From: JAHEEL01 sp963785245
GTDB lineage: Bacteria > Actinomycetota > Acidimicrobiia > Spongiisociales > UBA5794
NCBI GenBank assembly: GCA_963785245.1
Contig: CAWAUO010000006.1
Location: 310,001 to 374,000 of the forward strand
Length of the DNA stretch: 64,000 nt
Direction: 5' to 3'
Shown: one piece after another, positions 47,673 through 56,444 of the stretch
Layout of the letters: the number at the start of each line of letters is the position of its first letter
How positions within the stretch are numbered: position 1 is the stretch's first letter
Notes under the pieces: generated by a model
Databases searched by the model: none
Seen by the model: only the letters and a program-made list of their open reading frames with translations
What the model was told of the DNA's origin: nothing
Translations under genes and position numbers: made by a program

Positions 47673-48779
47673 TCACGGCTGCCGCCTGAGCCAGCGATCA
47701 ACAAGCCGTGTCCGATCATCCTCGAAGTCGGTGACACCATCGGCATGGCATTGGGCGCAGGTCGTTGTGGCGTGGCAGCTGAAGCATGTTGCATCTCCAA
47801 ACTTCACCACATCGGGATGGACAACGAGCCACGGTCGATCTGCTTCGCCCTCGGGGTGATGACACGTCTCACAGTCGCTGCGGGCCTCGCCGCCTTCCTC
47901 GGAGTCATGGCATGAAACACACGTATCGCCCTCACCTTCGAAGGAGGCGATCGCATGGTCGGCTGCGTTCCAGCCCTCCGGATGAGGCAGGTCAACCCCG
48001 TGACAGGCCGTGCAGAAGTCCGGCTGCACATGACAGGTGGAACACGACTCATCACCTTCGCTCGTCACCACGTCTCCGTGAGCGGCGGACCACGGGTCGC
48101 TCTGAACCCCTCCAGGATGGTGACACGTGTCGCAGTCGCTGCGCGCTTCCCCGATCTCCGTGGATCCGTGACACGCGAGGCAGCCGTCCTCCCCGGCTTC
48201 CACAGACGCCGCGGCGTGCTGGGATTCGTACCAGCTCTCAGGGTGGGGCATCTCCAGGCCGTGACAGGTATCGCAGAACTGCTCTTCTTGATGACAAGAC
48301 GTACACGTCGGGTCCGCATCGGGGAGACCGATCCCGTGGCCCCTGGCCCAGCTCGGGTCGACATGGTTCGGTGGCCGAGGAACCACCGACAGCGGGTGGC
48401 ATGATGAACAGGGCAACGGATCTTCGGCATCGGCCCCGTGGCAGTCGAAACAGGTATCCATCGCGGGCACGATCGTCGTCTCGTCGATATGTGTCTCAAC
48501 TGGATGGCACGAACCGCAGCCGACCGAATCGGACGCCAGCTCGTGTTCGGCGTGGTCGAAGATCAACGTCTCGGGGCGGGCGCTCGGCCGAATCTCGTCG
48601 AGGTCGAAGTGGCACTCCGAACAGCCGTTGAATTCGGTGTTGCTGACTACTGTGGTCGTCGGCGCAGGTAACTCCTCGGGCGCCGCGGTACCGCCGGGAC
48701 TACATCCACCCGCCACGAGCCCAACAAGCGCAACGGCGCCTGCGAACGTTCCGCGACCGATCATTCGCCGCCACGTCAT
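47673..48779 (-). CDS. 14-haem c-type cytochrome lipoprotein
   Basis: A 368-residue lipoprotein (LVGLVAGGC, Cys about 26) with fourteen CxxCH haem-binding motifs and many extra histidines available as distal ligands. It contains an internal duplication of about 85 residues: the first copy runs from CDTCHGLEMPHPESW and the second from CTACHGVDLPHPEGW, each followed by three more haem motifs and a DCETCHHP-type block. The haem density of one per 26 residues suggests a wire-like electron carrier held at the outer face of the membrane or wall. No enzyme family is recognised. It lies between the NapC-type gene and ccmA, same strand. Confidence 0.88.
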   Translation of the reverse strand: MTWRRMIGRGTFAGAVALVGLVAGGCSPGGTAAPEELPAPTTTVVSNTEFNGCSECHFDLDEIRPSARPETLIFDHAEHELASDSVGCGSCHPVETHIDETTIVPAMDTCFDCHGADAEDPLPCSSCHPLSVVPRPPNHVDPSWARGHGIGLPDADPTCTSCHQEEQFCDTCHGLEMPHPESWYESQHAAASVEAGEDGCLACHGSTEIGEARSDCDTCHHPGGVQSDPWSAAHGDVVTSEGDESCSTCHVQPDFCTACHGVDLPHPEGWNAADHAIASFEGEGDTCVSCHDSEEGGEARSDCETCHHPEGEADRPWLVVHPDVVKFGDATCFSCHATTTCAQCHADGVTDFEDDRTRLVDRWLRRQP

Positions 48780-48997
48780 ACGAGCACACCGGAATCAGCA
48801 GGACCCGACGCACCCCGCGTCCTAGCCACGATCAGCCTGTGTTGCATCGCTGGCGTCCTATCTCCGTTCGATGCGCGTTCGCCCACTCTCCGTTGCATCG
48901 ACACGCTATTCGGGCCGACCATGCGGACATAGGGCCGAACGGCCAGAACCTTTCTTTCGGCGGATCGGGATCGAGCATCGGCATCTGTTCGATCCTT

Positions 48998-50582
48998 CTA
49001 GTAGCCCTCTTCCGGGGTGTGGCATCCAGTGCAGTTGATTTCCCTCCACTGCTCGCCGATGTCGACCGGGTGCACAAACTCAAGACCGTTGAGGTTCTGA
49101 TCAAGTTCGGTGAGATCGTCCGACGGTCCTTGTGCCACGATCGTATGGCAGGAGTCGCAGTCCTTCGTGATGGTGGTACCCACCTCGTCGACCTTGTCCG
49201 ATCCATGGCACCTGAAACAGCCTTCATTGACGAAATGGCTGAGATTGTTGAGATGGGCCCGGTAGTCGGTCTTCATCTCCGGGAAGAAGTTGCGCGAGTA
49301 GATGTCGACGAGCGTGTCGGCGGCGCGATCGATATCACTGCTGAACGCGCCGGCACGATCAGGGTATGTTTCCGAGTAGAAGGCGGCGAGGGCGGACCGA
49401 ATCGAATCCTCCGCATCCTCCTGGGTCTCGTACGGACGCGTTGAGTAGTTCGAGGCCATTTCGTCGCACGAACGGCAGGTCATCGGAGATACTCCCGAGA
49501 GCGATTCCCTCGTTCACCGCGACCGCAGGCGGCAGGAATTTGTGGCTCGGCCGATTGTGACAATCCACACAGTCGAAGACACGAAGGTCCGTGTCCTCGT
49601 CCTCTGGATCGGGATAGGAAAGGCTGGGATCGGAGAAGACGCTGACGCTCCCGTCGGCGCGGGTCACTCGCACCCACGGGATCACCTGGCGCTTGTCATC
49701 GATCGCCAGATACTCGATCGTCTTCCCGGCGAGCATGTGGTAGTGGATGCCGTCGCTCCCGGCATCCTGGCTGCCCTCCCCGCCCCCCACGTTGACGGCG
49801 AGACTGATCGTCCAAGGCGAATTGGCCTCATCGGACCGGTAGTAGTGCTGGGTGACGAGCTTGCGGCCGTAGAACTGACTGGGCCAGTGGCATTGCTCGC
49901 AGGTTTGTTGCGCGGGCCGAAGACTCTCGACGGGGGTAGCTATCGGGCGGTCGTACGTATTGGTCACGGTCTTGACGACCTGCCGGATGCCATCGATCTT
50001 CGACCTGACCCAGAACGATGCCCCAGATCCGATATGGCATTCGGCACACGGCACCTGTGCGTGCGGCGAGTTCTGGTAGGTGGTGTTCTCCGGTTCCATT
50101 ACGGTGTGGCACGTCTCTCCGCAGAATGCGACGGAGTCGGTGGTCTCGTACCCTTTGAGACCTGCCCACCCGGTAGTGATCAAGATCACAACTCCCAGGC
50201 CCAAGAACAGCCAGAGGCTCCGCATGTACTTCGGATTCGACGGCTCGATGCGCAGGTTGAACCGGACCTTCTCGCCCCGCTTCCTCGCTCCCACCACTTG
50301 AATCCGCATCGCCAGCAAGAACAACAGAACCCCGACGACGGCAACCGCCGGAACTGCAAAGTACGTCACCAGCGACCGATAGGCGTTCTCGCCTCCCGAC
50401 GTCAGATCGATGACCACCAGCAGGACGAAGACAAGCGTGCCGCCGAGCACCAGGGCCCCCCCGATTGCGGCAAGCGGGTGACGATACAGGCTGCGTGCCT
50501 CGACGACCGACTCGGAGGTGCCAGGTTCCTTGGGCGGCGTCGCGGGCGGGGGCGTGTCGGTCGGCGGTTCCGCAGTCGCCAC
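48998..50582 (-). CDS. NapC/NirT-type multihaem quinol dehydrogenase, frameshifted near 49433
   Basis: Starts with GTG at 50582 (AGGGAGG 6 bases upstream). Two membrane helices precede a cytochrome domain. Haem sites: an unusual CX3CH in FCGETCHTVMEPENTTY, then CAECH, CEQCH and CVDCH in the first frame. After GLELLNAS one base must be skipped at about 49433 to continue with YETQEDAEDSIRSALAAFY and three more sites (CFRCH, CDSCH, CTGCH), ending at 48998. Total seven. The motifs NSPHAQVPCAECHIGSGASF and QTCEQCHWPSQFYGRKL are those of NapC/NirT-type proteins that take electrons from membrane quinol. Confidence 0.87.
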
Positions 50583-50755
50583 TATGGACCTCCCTGGTCA
50601 TCGGATCCTAGCAATCGTCGCACCACGGTTCTTGCGGCGGGTCGCCGCTCACCGTTGGCAAGCCAATTGCGTTCGTGAGCAGATGAACGGATGCTCATGT
50701 CGCGACCAGACGCGTGCCAATACCCGCACGCGGCACCTGGCTCGGTGAGGTACGG

Positions 50756-51613
50756 CTACGGCACATACGGTGTGTAGATCTCGACGCCGGTGTCCGGAGG
50801 CACGACGGTTGTGATGGCGATCTCCTGATAGGTCAAGAAGACAAGAATGAACGCGGCGCCAAGAAGGACGATCGCCGCGTACACGGGGAAGAACACCCGT
50901 CGTCGACGGCGAAGAACCTCGGGAGGAATCGTGATCGTGTCTTCACCGGACTCGATCGCGGCAAGCTGAAGCGGGTGCTCATCGCTCATCTCCTCCTCGT
51001 TCAAGTACCCGGTGAAGATCGACGGGTTGAACCGCCGAATGTGTACGAAGTACATGTGCCACACAAGGATTGCCAGAACCGCCAGGATCGCCTCTCCGCC
51101 GTGTGCAGCCTTCGCAGCCGGAATGATCTCGCCAGGAAGGAACTTCGTTGTGGCGATCGGATTCCACATCATCAGACCCGTCACGGCCATGAGCACCGTG
51201 CCCCAGATGATCGACCAGTACTCCGCCTTCTCCGAGAAGGTGAACTTCCCCTCCAGAGCACGATCGCGGCGGAAGCCAAGGTTGTACGAGAACGAGTGCG
51301 CCGCAGCGCGAACGTCCCCCGAATTGGGAAGCATCTGCTTGCCAATTCGTTCTACGAAGAATCGATATCCGGCCGTGCCAAGGTGGTACGCCATGGCGAT
51401 CAGAACCACAATGCTGAAGGAGCGGTGAACGAACCGGGTGGTGTTGATACCGCCGACACCGGAGATGATCGCCCTGGGGACCGGTGATTCCGACCACATC
51501 TGAATGAGTCCGGTGATCGCCAAGCCGGTGAAGGCAATGACCTGAATCCAGTGCTCGAGGCGATCCGACCATGTGAATCTCGCAAAGCGGCGCTGGGCGG
51601 TCTCGTCGGTCAT
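50756..51613 (-). CDS. membrane cytochrome b (b561/formate-dehydrogenase-gamma type)
   Basis: A 285-residue membrane protein. The ATG at 51613 overlaps the stop of the 9-haem gene (ATGA). It has four or five helices with histidines placed for two b haems: LEHWIQVIAFTGLAITGL, TRFVHRSFSIVVLIAMAYH, SIIWGTVLMAVTGLMMWNP and AVLAILVWHMYFVHIRRF. A fifth helix lies near the C-terminus (VYAAIVLLGAAFILVFLTY). Such subunits link the quinone pool to periplasmic c-type haems. Its partner is probably the 9-haem protein encoded just upstream. Confidence 0.83.
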   Translation of the reverse strand: MTDETAQRRFARFTWSDRLEHWIQVIAFTGLAITGLIQMWSESPVPRAIISGVGGINTTRFVHRSFSIVVLIAMAYHLGTAGYRFFVERIGKQMLPNSGDVRAAAHSFSYNLGFRRDRALEGKFTFSEKAEYWSIIWGTVLMAVTGLMMWNPIATTKFLPGEIIPAAKAAHGGEAILAVLAILVWHMYFVHIRRFNPSIFTGYLNEEEMSDEHPLQLAAIESGEDTITIPPEVLRRRRRVFFPVYAAIVLLGAAFILVFLTYQEIAITTVVPPDTGVEIYTPYVP

Positions 51614-52695
51614 GCGACTTGCTCTCTTCTCCGACGCACACGTCCAACGAGGTCGGTTGCCACGTAGATCAACATCCCGCCAATCACCACCGGGATGAGG
51701 ATGCGGTAGAACCATCTCACGTAGTAGACGATTGGCCATTCATTGGAACTCGCGGCGTAGTGACTCATCCAAGCGTCCGGAAAAGCATCCTCCGCATTTG
51801 GGTGACACTGCTGACACGTCGCCAGAAGATTCTCCTTCGCGACCGAACTGCCAGCCTCGTCCGCCGGCTGGATGCCGTGAACACCGTGACACGAGACGCA
51901 CACCGGAGCATTCGTGTCCTGGTCTGGCGTGATCTCCTGGAAGAGAGTGATCGTCCGTCCATGGAAATCCGCTACGTAGGTGTTGAACACATCCGTATTG
52001 ATCCCGTACTTCTCCATCAACTCCTCGTCGGCGTGGCAGGTTGCACAGATCTCGGGAGAGAAGAGGTGGAACTCGCCGCGGCTCGGTCCGGCGATCTCGT
52101 GAACACCATGACAGTCGGTACAGGTCGGCACGTCGGGATTCCCGTCCACGAGGGCACTCCCATGAACGCTCTCGGCATACCGATCGTAAATCTCCGAATG
52201 ACAGGTACGACATGTCTCAGGGATCGCAGTGTGACTCATCGGGGGGTCCGTCGCATAGTGCGGATCGTGACAATCCGAGCACACCGCCGCCTGATCGTTG
52301 CCCTCGGCCCGAGCCTGAGCGTGGACGCTGTCGTCGACGACGGCCTGCTCTCGGTGACATACAACGCAACTGCCGGACTTCTCAATCGCATATTCACGTG
52401 CGGTCTCGACTTCGAGAGGGTCATGGGGGATCGCCGTGATCTCGGTGTGACAGAGAATGCACTGCAAATCCCAGTCTGCATGGATCGAGTTGTGCCACAA
52501 CTCCTCGTCGATGCCGATGTCCAGGGTATCGCCGGAGGGGAGGACCATCGACGACCGGGGCTGACCGTGGCACGCGAGACATGTCTCGTTGTCCCAATCT
52601 GAGGTTGACTGTGCGTCCGCGCGGTCCGCCCCACCTGAGACGAGCACGACGAGAATGCCGCTCGCCACGATGAGGCTCCTGACCAGTCGGGTCAC
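51610..52695 (-). CDS. 9-haem c-type cytochrome with C-terminal membrane anchor
   Basis: A 361-residue protein with a signal peptide (LIVASGILVVLVSGGADRADA), nine CxxCH motifs and a C-terminal transmembrane helix (ILIPVVIGGMLIYVATDLV) followed by a basic cytoplasmic tail. The repeated CxDCHGVH and CVSCHGVHGI blocks resemble cytochromes of the NrfB/DmsE-like and octahaem classes, but no catalytic Lys or other enzyme motif was identified. Topology puts the haems outside the cell. It overlaps the cytochrome b gene by 4 bases, suggesting a b/c complex. Confidence 0.87.
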   Translation of the reverse strand: MTRLVRSLIVASGILVVLVSGGADRADAQSTSDWDNETCLACHGQPRSSMVLPSGDTLDIGIDEELWHNSIHADWDLQCILCHTEITAIPHDPLEVETAREYAIEKSGSCVVCHREQAVVDDSVHAQARAEGNDQAAVCSDCHDPHYATDPPMSHTAIPETCRTCHSEIYDRYAESVHGSALVDGNPDVPTCTDCHGVHEIAGPSRGEFHLFSPEICATCHADEELMEKYGINTDVFNTYVADFHGRTITLFQEITPDQDTNAPVCVSCHGVHGIQPADEAGSSVAKENLLATCQQCHPNAEDAFPDAWMSHYAASSNEWPIVYYVRWFYRILIPVVIGGMLIYVATDLVGRVRRRREQVA

Positions 52696-52961
52696 CGTCT
52701 CCCCTTCATCTCGAACACTCCCGCACTCCCTGATCCCCGTCCGCCCGGCGAGACATCGAACTCGCTTCGAGCCATGCCCCCGGGGCTGATCCGCCGACGA
52801 GCTCCGTCATCCGTCTCTTCTGCTCGCACGTGCGCCTCATCACAGGACACTTGGCGATGCAGCGATAGGGACCAATGACCCAATGAACCCGCTGCACGGC
52901 CCTCCGCCTCGTGGAAATGCGGTCGCGATGTGCACGCGAGAGTTCCGCAGTTTGAGAGCGC

Positions 52962-53426
52962 TCACATACGACCTCCAGATGCCGCGCCATTTGCGACGAT
53001 CATGCCTTCGGAGCTTGTTGGATCGAGAGTCGATGATGCATTCGGTCCTGGCTGCACCGCTACGTCCTGGTGCTCGGGTGGACGGTGAGATCGTCTGGCG
53101 AGAGCAGTGACAGCGCCGGCGAACGCTGCGAGCATGGAACGGTTGAGGCAGTGCCAGGCTCTCGCGTCACTTCGCAGCGTCCGGACCACACCAGCCTCTC
53201 GCAGGACACCAAGATGAGTTGAGACGGTGGATTGAGCGAGAGGTAGCGCGGCCACGATGTCCCCCACGGTGCGCGGACAATCGACGTGGAACAACTCGAG
53301 AATCTCAAGCCGTATCGGATTGCCGAGCGCTCTCGCAATCGCCGCGGTCTCGACACTGCTGAGACGCGGCAACTCTGCCTGTTCGCTATCGAGACACGAG
53401 GGCGGCGATCGGTCACTTCTATCCAT
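52962..53426 (-). CDS. ArsR/SmtB family regulator
   Basis: A 154-residue winged-helix regulator. The ATG at 53426 gives a short polar leader, then the domain: IARALGNPIRLEILELFHVD, CPRTVGDIVAALPLAQSTVS (recognition helix) and HLGVLREAGVVRTLRSDARA. Cysteines at the FHVDCP position and in WHCLN stand where ArsR-family members bind metals or form redox disulfides, so thiol, sulfide or metal sensing is possible. It is the first gene of the minus-strand run leading to the 9-haem, cytochrome b, NapC-type, 14-haem and ccm genes, which makes it the candidate regulator of that set. Confidence 0.82.
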   Translation of the reverse strand: MDRSDRSPPSCLDSEQAELPRLSSVETAAIARALGNPIRLEILELFHVDCPRTVGDIVAALPLAQSTVSTHLGVLREAGVVRTLRSDARAWHCLNRSMLAAFAGAVTALARRSHRPPEHQDVAVQPGPNASSTLDPTSSEGMIVANGAASGGRM

Positions 53427-54372
53427 TCGGTCCCCCAAGTTCCCGACGTTGTGCCGCCTTGAATTCGCTCCGTCGCCATCCAGCACAACCCGATAACCGA
53501 CTTCTCGTCGTTCGGGCGATTCCGCGATGAACAAGACCAGCGCGACGTTGGAATGGCGGGCAGATGCCCGAGAGGGTGAGCACCCGACGACGGAGACCAC
53601 CAGACGCAATTCCCCGGGGACCAGACCGCACACCCATCCCTTCTGCAGCTCCGAGGCCACCGTATCGCAAGCTGGTGGCGCTGAGGCAGGGTCATTCGGC
53701 CGTAGTTCGTCGATACACGATGGTCGTGAGAGCGTTGGCCCCCGATTGTCTTGGATCGCGATCGCCGGTACGAAGATCGTGACGTCCAAGGCGCACGACT
53801 CTTCCGGCAGAGTCGAGGGGTATGCAGGTGCGGAGAGCGAAGACGCTTCTGGCTTGAAGAACGCAGCACTTCGTCTCAGCGTCCCTCCCGACACAGCACG
53901 GAAGGCAAGCATGGACAAGGACCCCGCCGATCTCCAGCGCAGCGATCGTGGATCCAACGCCCGGGTGGTCCCGCAGCGACGGAGACATGCAGGATCGTGT
54001 CACATCGAAGACGGAGCATGAGGACAGTGAGATCCGCACCGTGGTGTGCAAGCGTGAGATCCAATCGCTATCGCCCTCGAACGGGTCATCGCTCATCCGA
54101 TCCAGCGCGATCACCGGCCCCAGATCGAGCAGCTGCCAGTCGGTGAAAGCCGAGAGGTGGGCACCGCTCCCACAGAGAGCCACCGCGCTGTCAACCGAAC
54201 GGTCTGCGTCGTCGGCGAACACATTCGCTGGCATCGACCGCGCTCTCCCAATCGGTCCAATGCATGAACCAGACGCGAAGTCAGACCGAAAGTCGTTCGG
54301 GATGAGTCTCCTCGAAACATGACCGTGACGTTTCGACCCGCACCGACTGTGGTGGCGAATCCGTCTGGAGCA
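53427..54372. other. 946-base region without a confident gene
   Basis: Two minus-strand open frames lie here: one from an ATG at 54234 to 53692 (180 residues, Cys-rich, start MPANVFADDADRS) and one in another frame running into the ArsR gene. Their third codon positions are moderately GC-rich, but neither matches a family I know. Either could be a decayed or frameshifted gene. The ArsR promoter should lie at the left end. Confidence 0.35.
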
Positions 54373-54410
54373 CGAAGAAGTGGGCTGCCCTTCGGCAGCC
54401 CACTTCTTCG
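54373..54410. terminator. strong 17-base-stem hairpin after the hexahaem gene
   Basis: Arms 54373-54389 and 54394-54410 pair perfectly over 17 bases around a CTTC loop. It is 30 bases beyond the stop of the minus-strand hexahaem gene. No long T-tract follows on that strand, so it may also act as an mRNA 3'-end stabiliser. Confidence 0.75.
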
Positions 54411-54439
54411 AATCGATGTCTCTACTTGTTCGCCGGGGC

Positions 54440-55501
54440 CTAGCCGGCTGCTCCGGTGAGCGCTTCGAGACTTGCCTTGAGCAGCGCCTCGGTGTAGCCC
54501 GGATTGTGGACGCCAAGGCTCTTGTCCTCATGAGCGATGTAGATCCAATTCCAGAGCGCGCCTGCTTCCGCTTCGGGATAGGAACCGACGACTGGCTCAC
54601 CTTCTTCTGTGAGCAAGCCCTTTGCGATCAGCCCCGCAGCGAGTTCGTCGAGCAATGCCTGGGTCTCCGTCTGAACGCCGTTGATATCGAAGTCTTCGGC
54701 GCCCGAGTGGCAGGCTTCACAGGACTCTTGCTTGGCCTCGAACGTATGGGACATAGCCCCTCCGAGGTGACACGTCACGCAGGTGTCTTCCACCTGCGAG
54801 GCGTGTGCGCCGGCGCTGCCAGAGACATCACCGGCGCCGGCCAGTCCGAGCAGCATCGCGCTCTGCGGACCGTGATGTGGGCCCCAGTGAGTGCTCGTAA
54901 CCTCGATCATTCCGTCAACCACCTCATCGATCCCGCGACGGGGCTGGTGGCAGGTGGCGCAGAGGTTGCCCTCGCCACCATCAAACGTCGCACCTTCGAA
55001 CGCATAGAGGGCAACGGGTTCGGTCGACGTCAGAGCCCAGTCTTCGCCGGTATAGGTGGTATGAATCAGGTGGCAGGTCTTGCAGTCCTGCCGGGTCGGA
55101 TCCGGATCTCCAGCCTCGACCGCGTCCGGGCTAATTCCAGCGGCGACCATCGCTGTGAACGCTCCACCGGAGTGGCACCCAGCACAACCAGCGCTCGTGC
55201 CGCGCACAAACGCTTCGCCGGTCCCATGCAGAGATTCTCCCCACGAGGCTTCCTTGCCGCTGATGAGCGTTGAGTCGTCATGGCATCCGACGCAGGAGAG
55301 GTCGTCCATCGTCGCCGCCACGCCTGCCGCTCCCGCCGGACCCGCGGGGCCGGCAGGTCCTGTGGCGCCCGTTTCGCCGGGGGGTCCCTGCTCTCCCGTG
55401 TCGCCGCTGCAGGCAGCCAGGATCATCACTAACAGCAGCCCAAGGATGGCGAGGCCCGAAAGCCCTAGATACCTTGGCTGTCGTCTGCTCTCGCCATTCA
55501 T
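54440..55501 (-). CDS. hexahaem lipoprotein cytochrome with collagen-like stalk
   Basis: A 353-residue lipoprotein. The ATG at 55501 has AGGAGG 5 bases upstream. The signal ends at VMILAAC (lipid-modified Cys). Directly after it comes a collagen-type Gly-X-Y run of nine triplets (GDTGEQGPPGETGATGPAGP onward), then a c-type cytochrome region with six CxxCH motifs: CVGCH, CAGCH, CKTCH, CATCH, CVTCH, CEACH. The last 90 residues are haem-free and helical. Similar Gly-X-Y stems occur at the start of OmcA/MtrC-type surface cytochromes, so exposure at the wall surface is likely. It has its own terminator. Confidence 0.88.
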   Translation of the reverse strand: MNGESRRQPRYLGLSGLAILGLLLVMILAACSGDTGEQGPPGETGATGPAGPAGPAGAAGVAATMDDLSCVGCHDDSTLISGKEASWGESLHGTGEAFVRGTSAGCAGCHSGGAFTAMVAAGISPDAVEAGDPDPTRQDCKTCHLIHTTYTGEDWALTSTEPVALYAFEGATFDGGEGNLCATCHQPRRGIDEVVDGMIEVTSTHWGPHHGPQSAMLLGLAGAGDVSGSAGAHASQVEDTCVTCHLGGAMSHTFEAKQESCEACHSGAEDFDINGVQTETQALLDELAAGLIAKGLLTEEGEPVVGSYPEAEAGALWNWIYIAHEDKSLGVHNPGYTEALLKASLEALTGAAG

Positions 55502-56089
55502 GGGTCCCTCCTGAGGACAAGTGCACCTATACAAGCAATCTTCGGAGGTGCCGGCGGCGTTCACGTAGGGCCATAGGTCCCTTTATCGCCGATCGACGAA
55601 GCCGAAACGGTCTCGCGCGGACGGCGGAGTCCGAACGAGCCCGGGTTTGACAGCGTCGTGAAGCCTGAGATTCCCCGCCTAGGCCTCGCCGAGAAGGTGC
55701 CCGTTCCGCATGAATCGGATGCGCGTTTGGGGCTACCCCTCGACGAGAGAGCGCGGAACCGTCGCGGCGACAGCCCGTCTCCTGCGAGTGACACGGAGGC
55801 GGTCATCCAGCGTCCCGCGAGCGAGCCTGGAAGGATCATCTTGGCCACCGGCCCCCCCGAGCGTCAGCTGGACCGGCGCCTCGATGGCTGCCCACCAGCA
55901 ACATCTCGCGACTCACGTGTGGGGAGACCGTCACCCGGCTGCCACCGATCTCCATGGTGCCCTCACCCAATAGGCGTCTCCGAGGAGGGGAGGCGGAGTC
56001 TTCGTACTGGATCATCCACCGGCCGCGGCGGCATCTCCACGGTTCGCGCGAGAACTCGCAGGCAGCCCTGAAGACAGAAGTGGAGCGAA
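55502..56089. other. 588-base gap, no recognisable gene
   Basis: The right-hand flank of the hexahaem gene holds its promoter at 55502-55600. Open frames on both strands here give low-complexity Arg/Ser-rich translations with no family match. No hairpin or repeat stands out. Confidence 0.35.
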
Positions 56090-56176
56090 CTAGTACGCGA
56101 GGTACCCGAGTACTGCTACCGCGACCACCGCGGCACCCCAGATCACCGTCGCACCAACCGTCACAGAGAACCTCAT
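56090..56176 (-). CDS. tiny single-helix membrane peptide (28 residues)
   Basis: ATG at 56176 with GGAG 6 bases upstream, stop at 56090-56092. The peptide begins MRFSVTVGATVIWGAA and is almost entirely one hydrophobic helix ending in LGYLAY. Size and pattern recall small subunits of respiratory complexes (CydX/CcoQ-like), but no homology can be shown by eye. Its place near the cytochrome genes makes a respiratory role possible. Confidence 0.42.
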   Translation of the reverse strand: MRFSVTVGATVIWGAAVVAVAVLGYLAY

Positions 56177-56444
56177 GAAATGCTCCACCATCGTTCGAGT
56201 CGTTCTGGCCCCGCAAGCGTACGGCGACCGGGAGACACCGAGCGCCATGCGATAGGGCCGGAAGTCTCAAAAGGGAGGGCATCTGGCGGTGAACAGCGGA
56301 TTTGCGCAGCAAGAGTGAGCGGGTAGACGACTTCAGCGGGACTGCGCCCGCCAAGTTCACTGTGGCCGCGAGAGGCGGAAACCGTCAGCCGCGGTCGAAC
56401 GTTTGCTCTGACGTTTCGAGGGAAATCCTGGTTCGAGGCGCACC

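Noticed and set aside
357..49433. Classical programmed frameshift of the RF2 (CUU UGA C) or A-rich slippery type
   Set aside because: None of the ten sites has a stop codon at the shift, a shared slippery sequence or an evident upstream Shine-Dalgarno stimulator.
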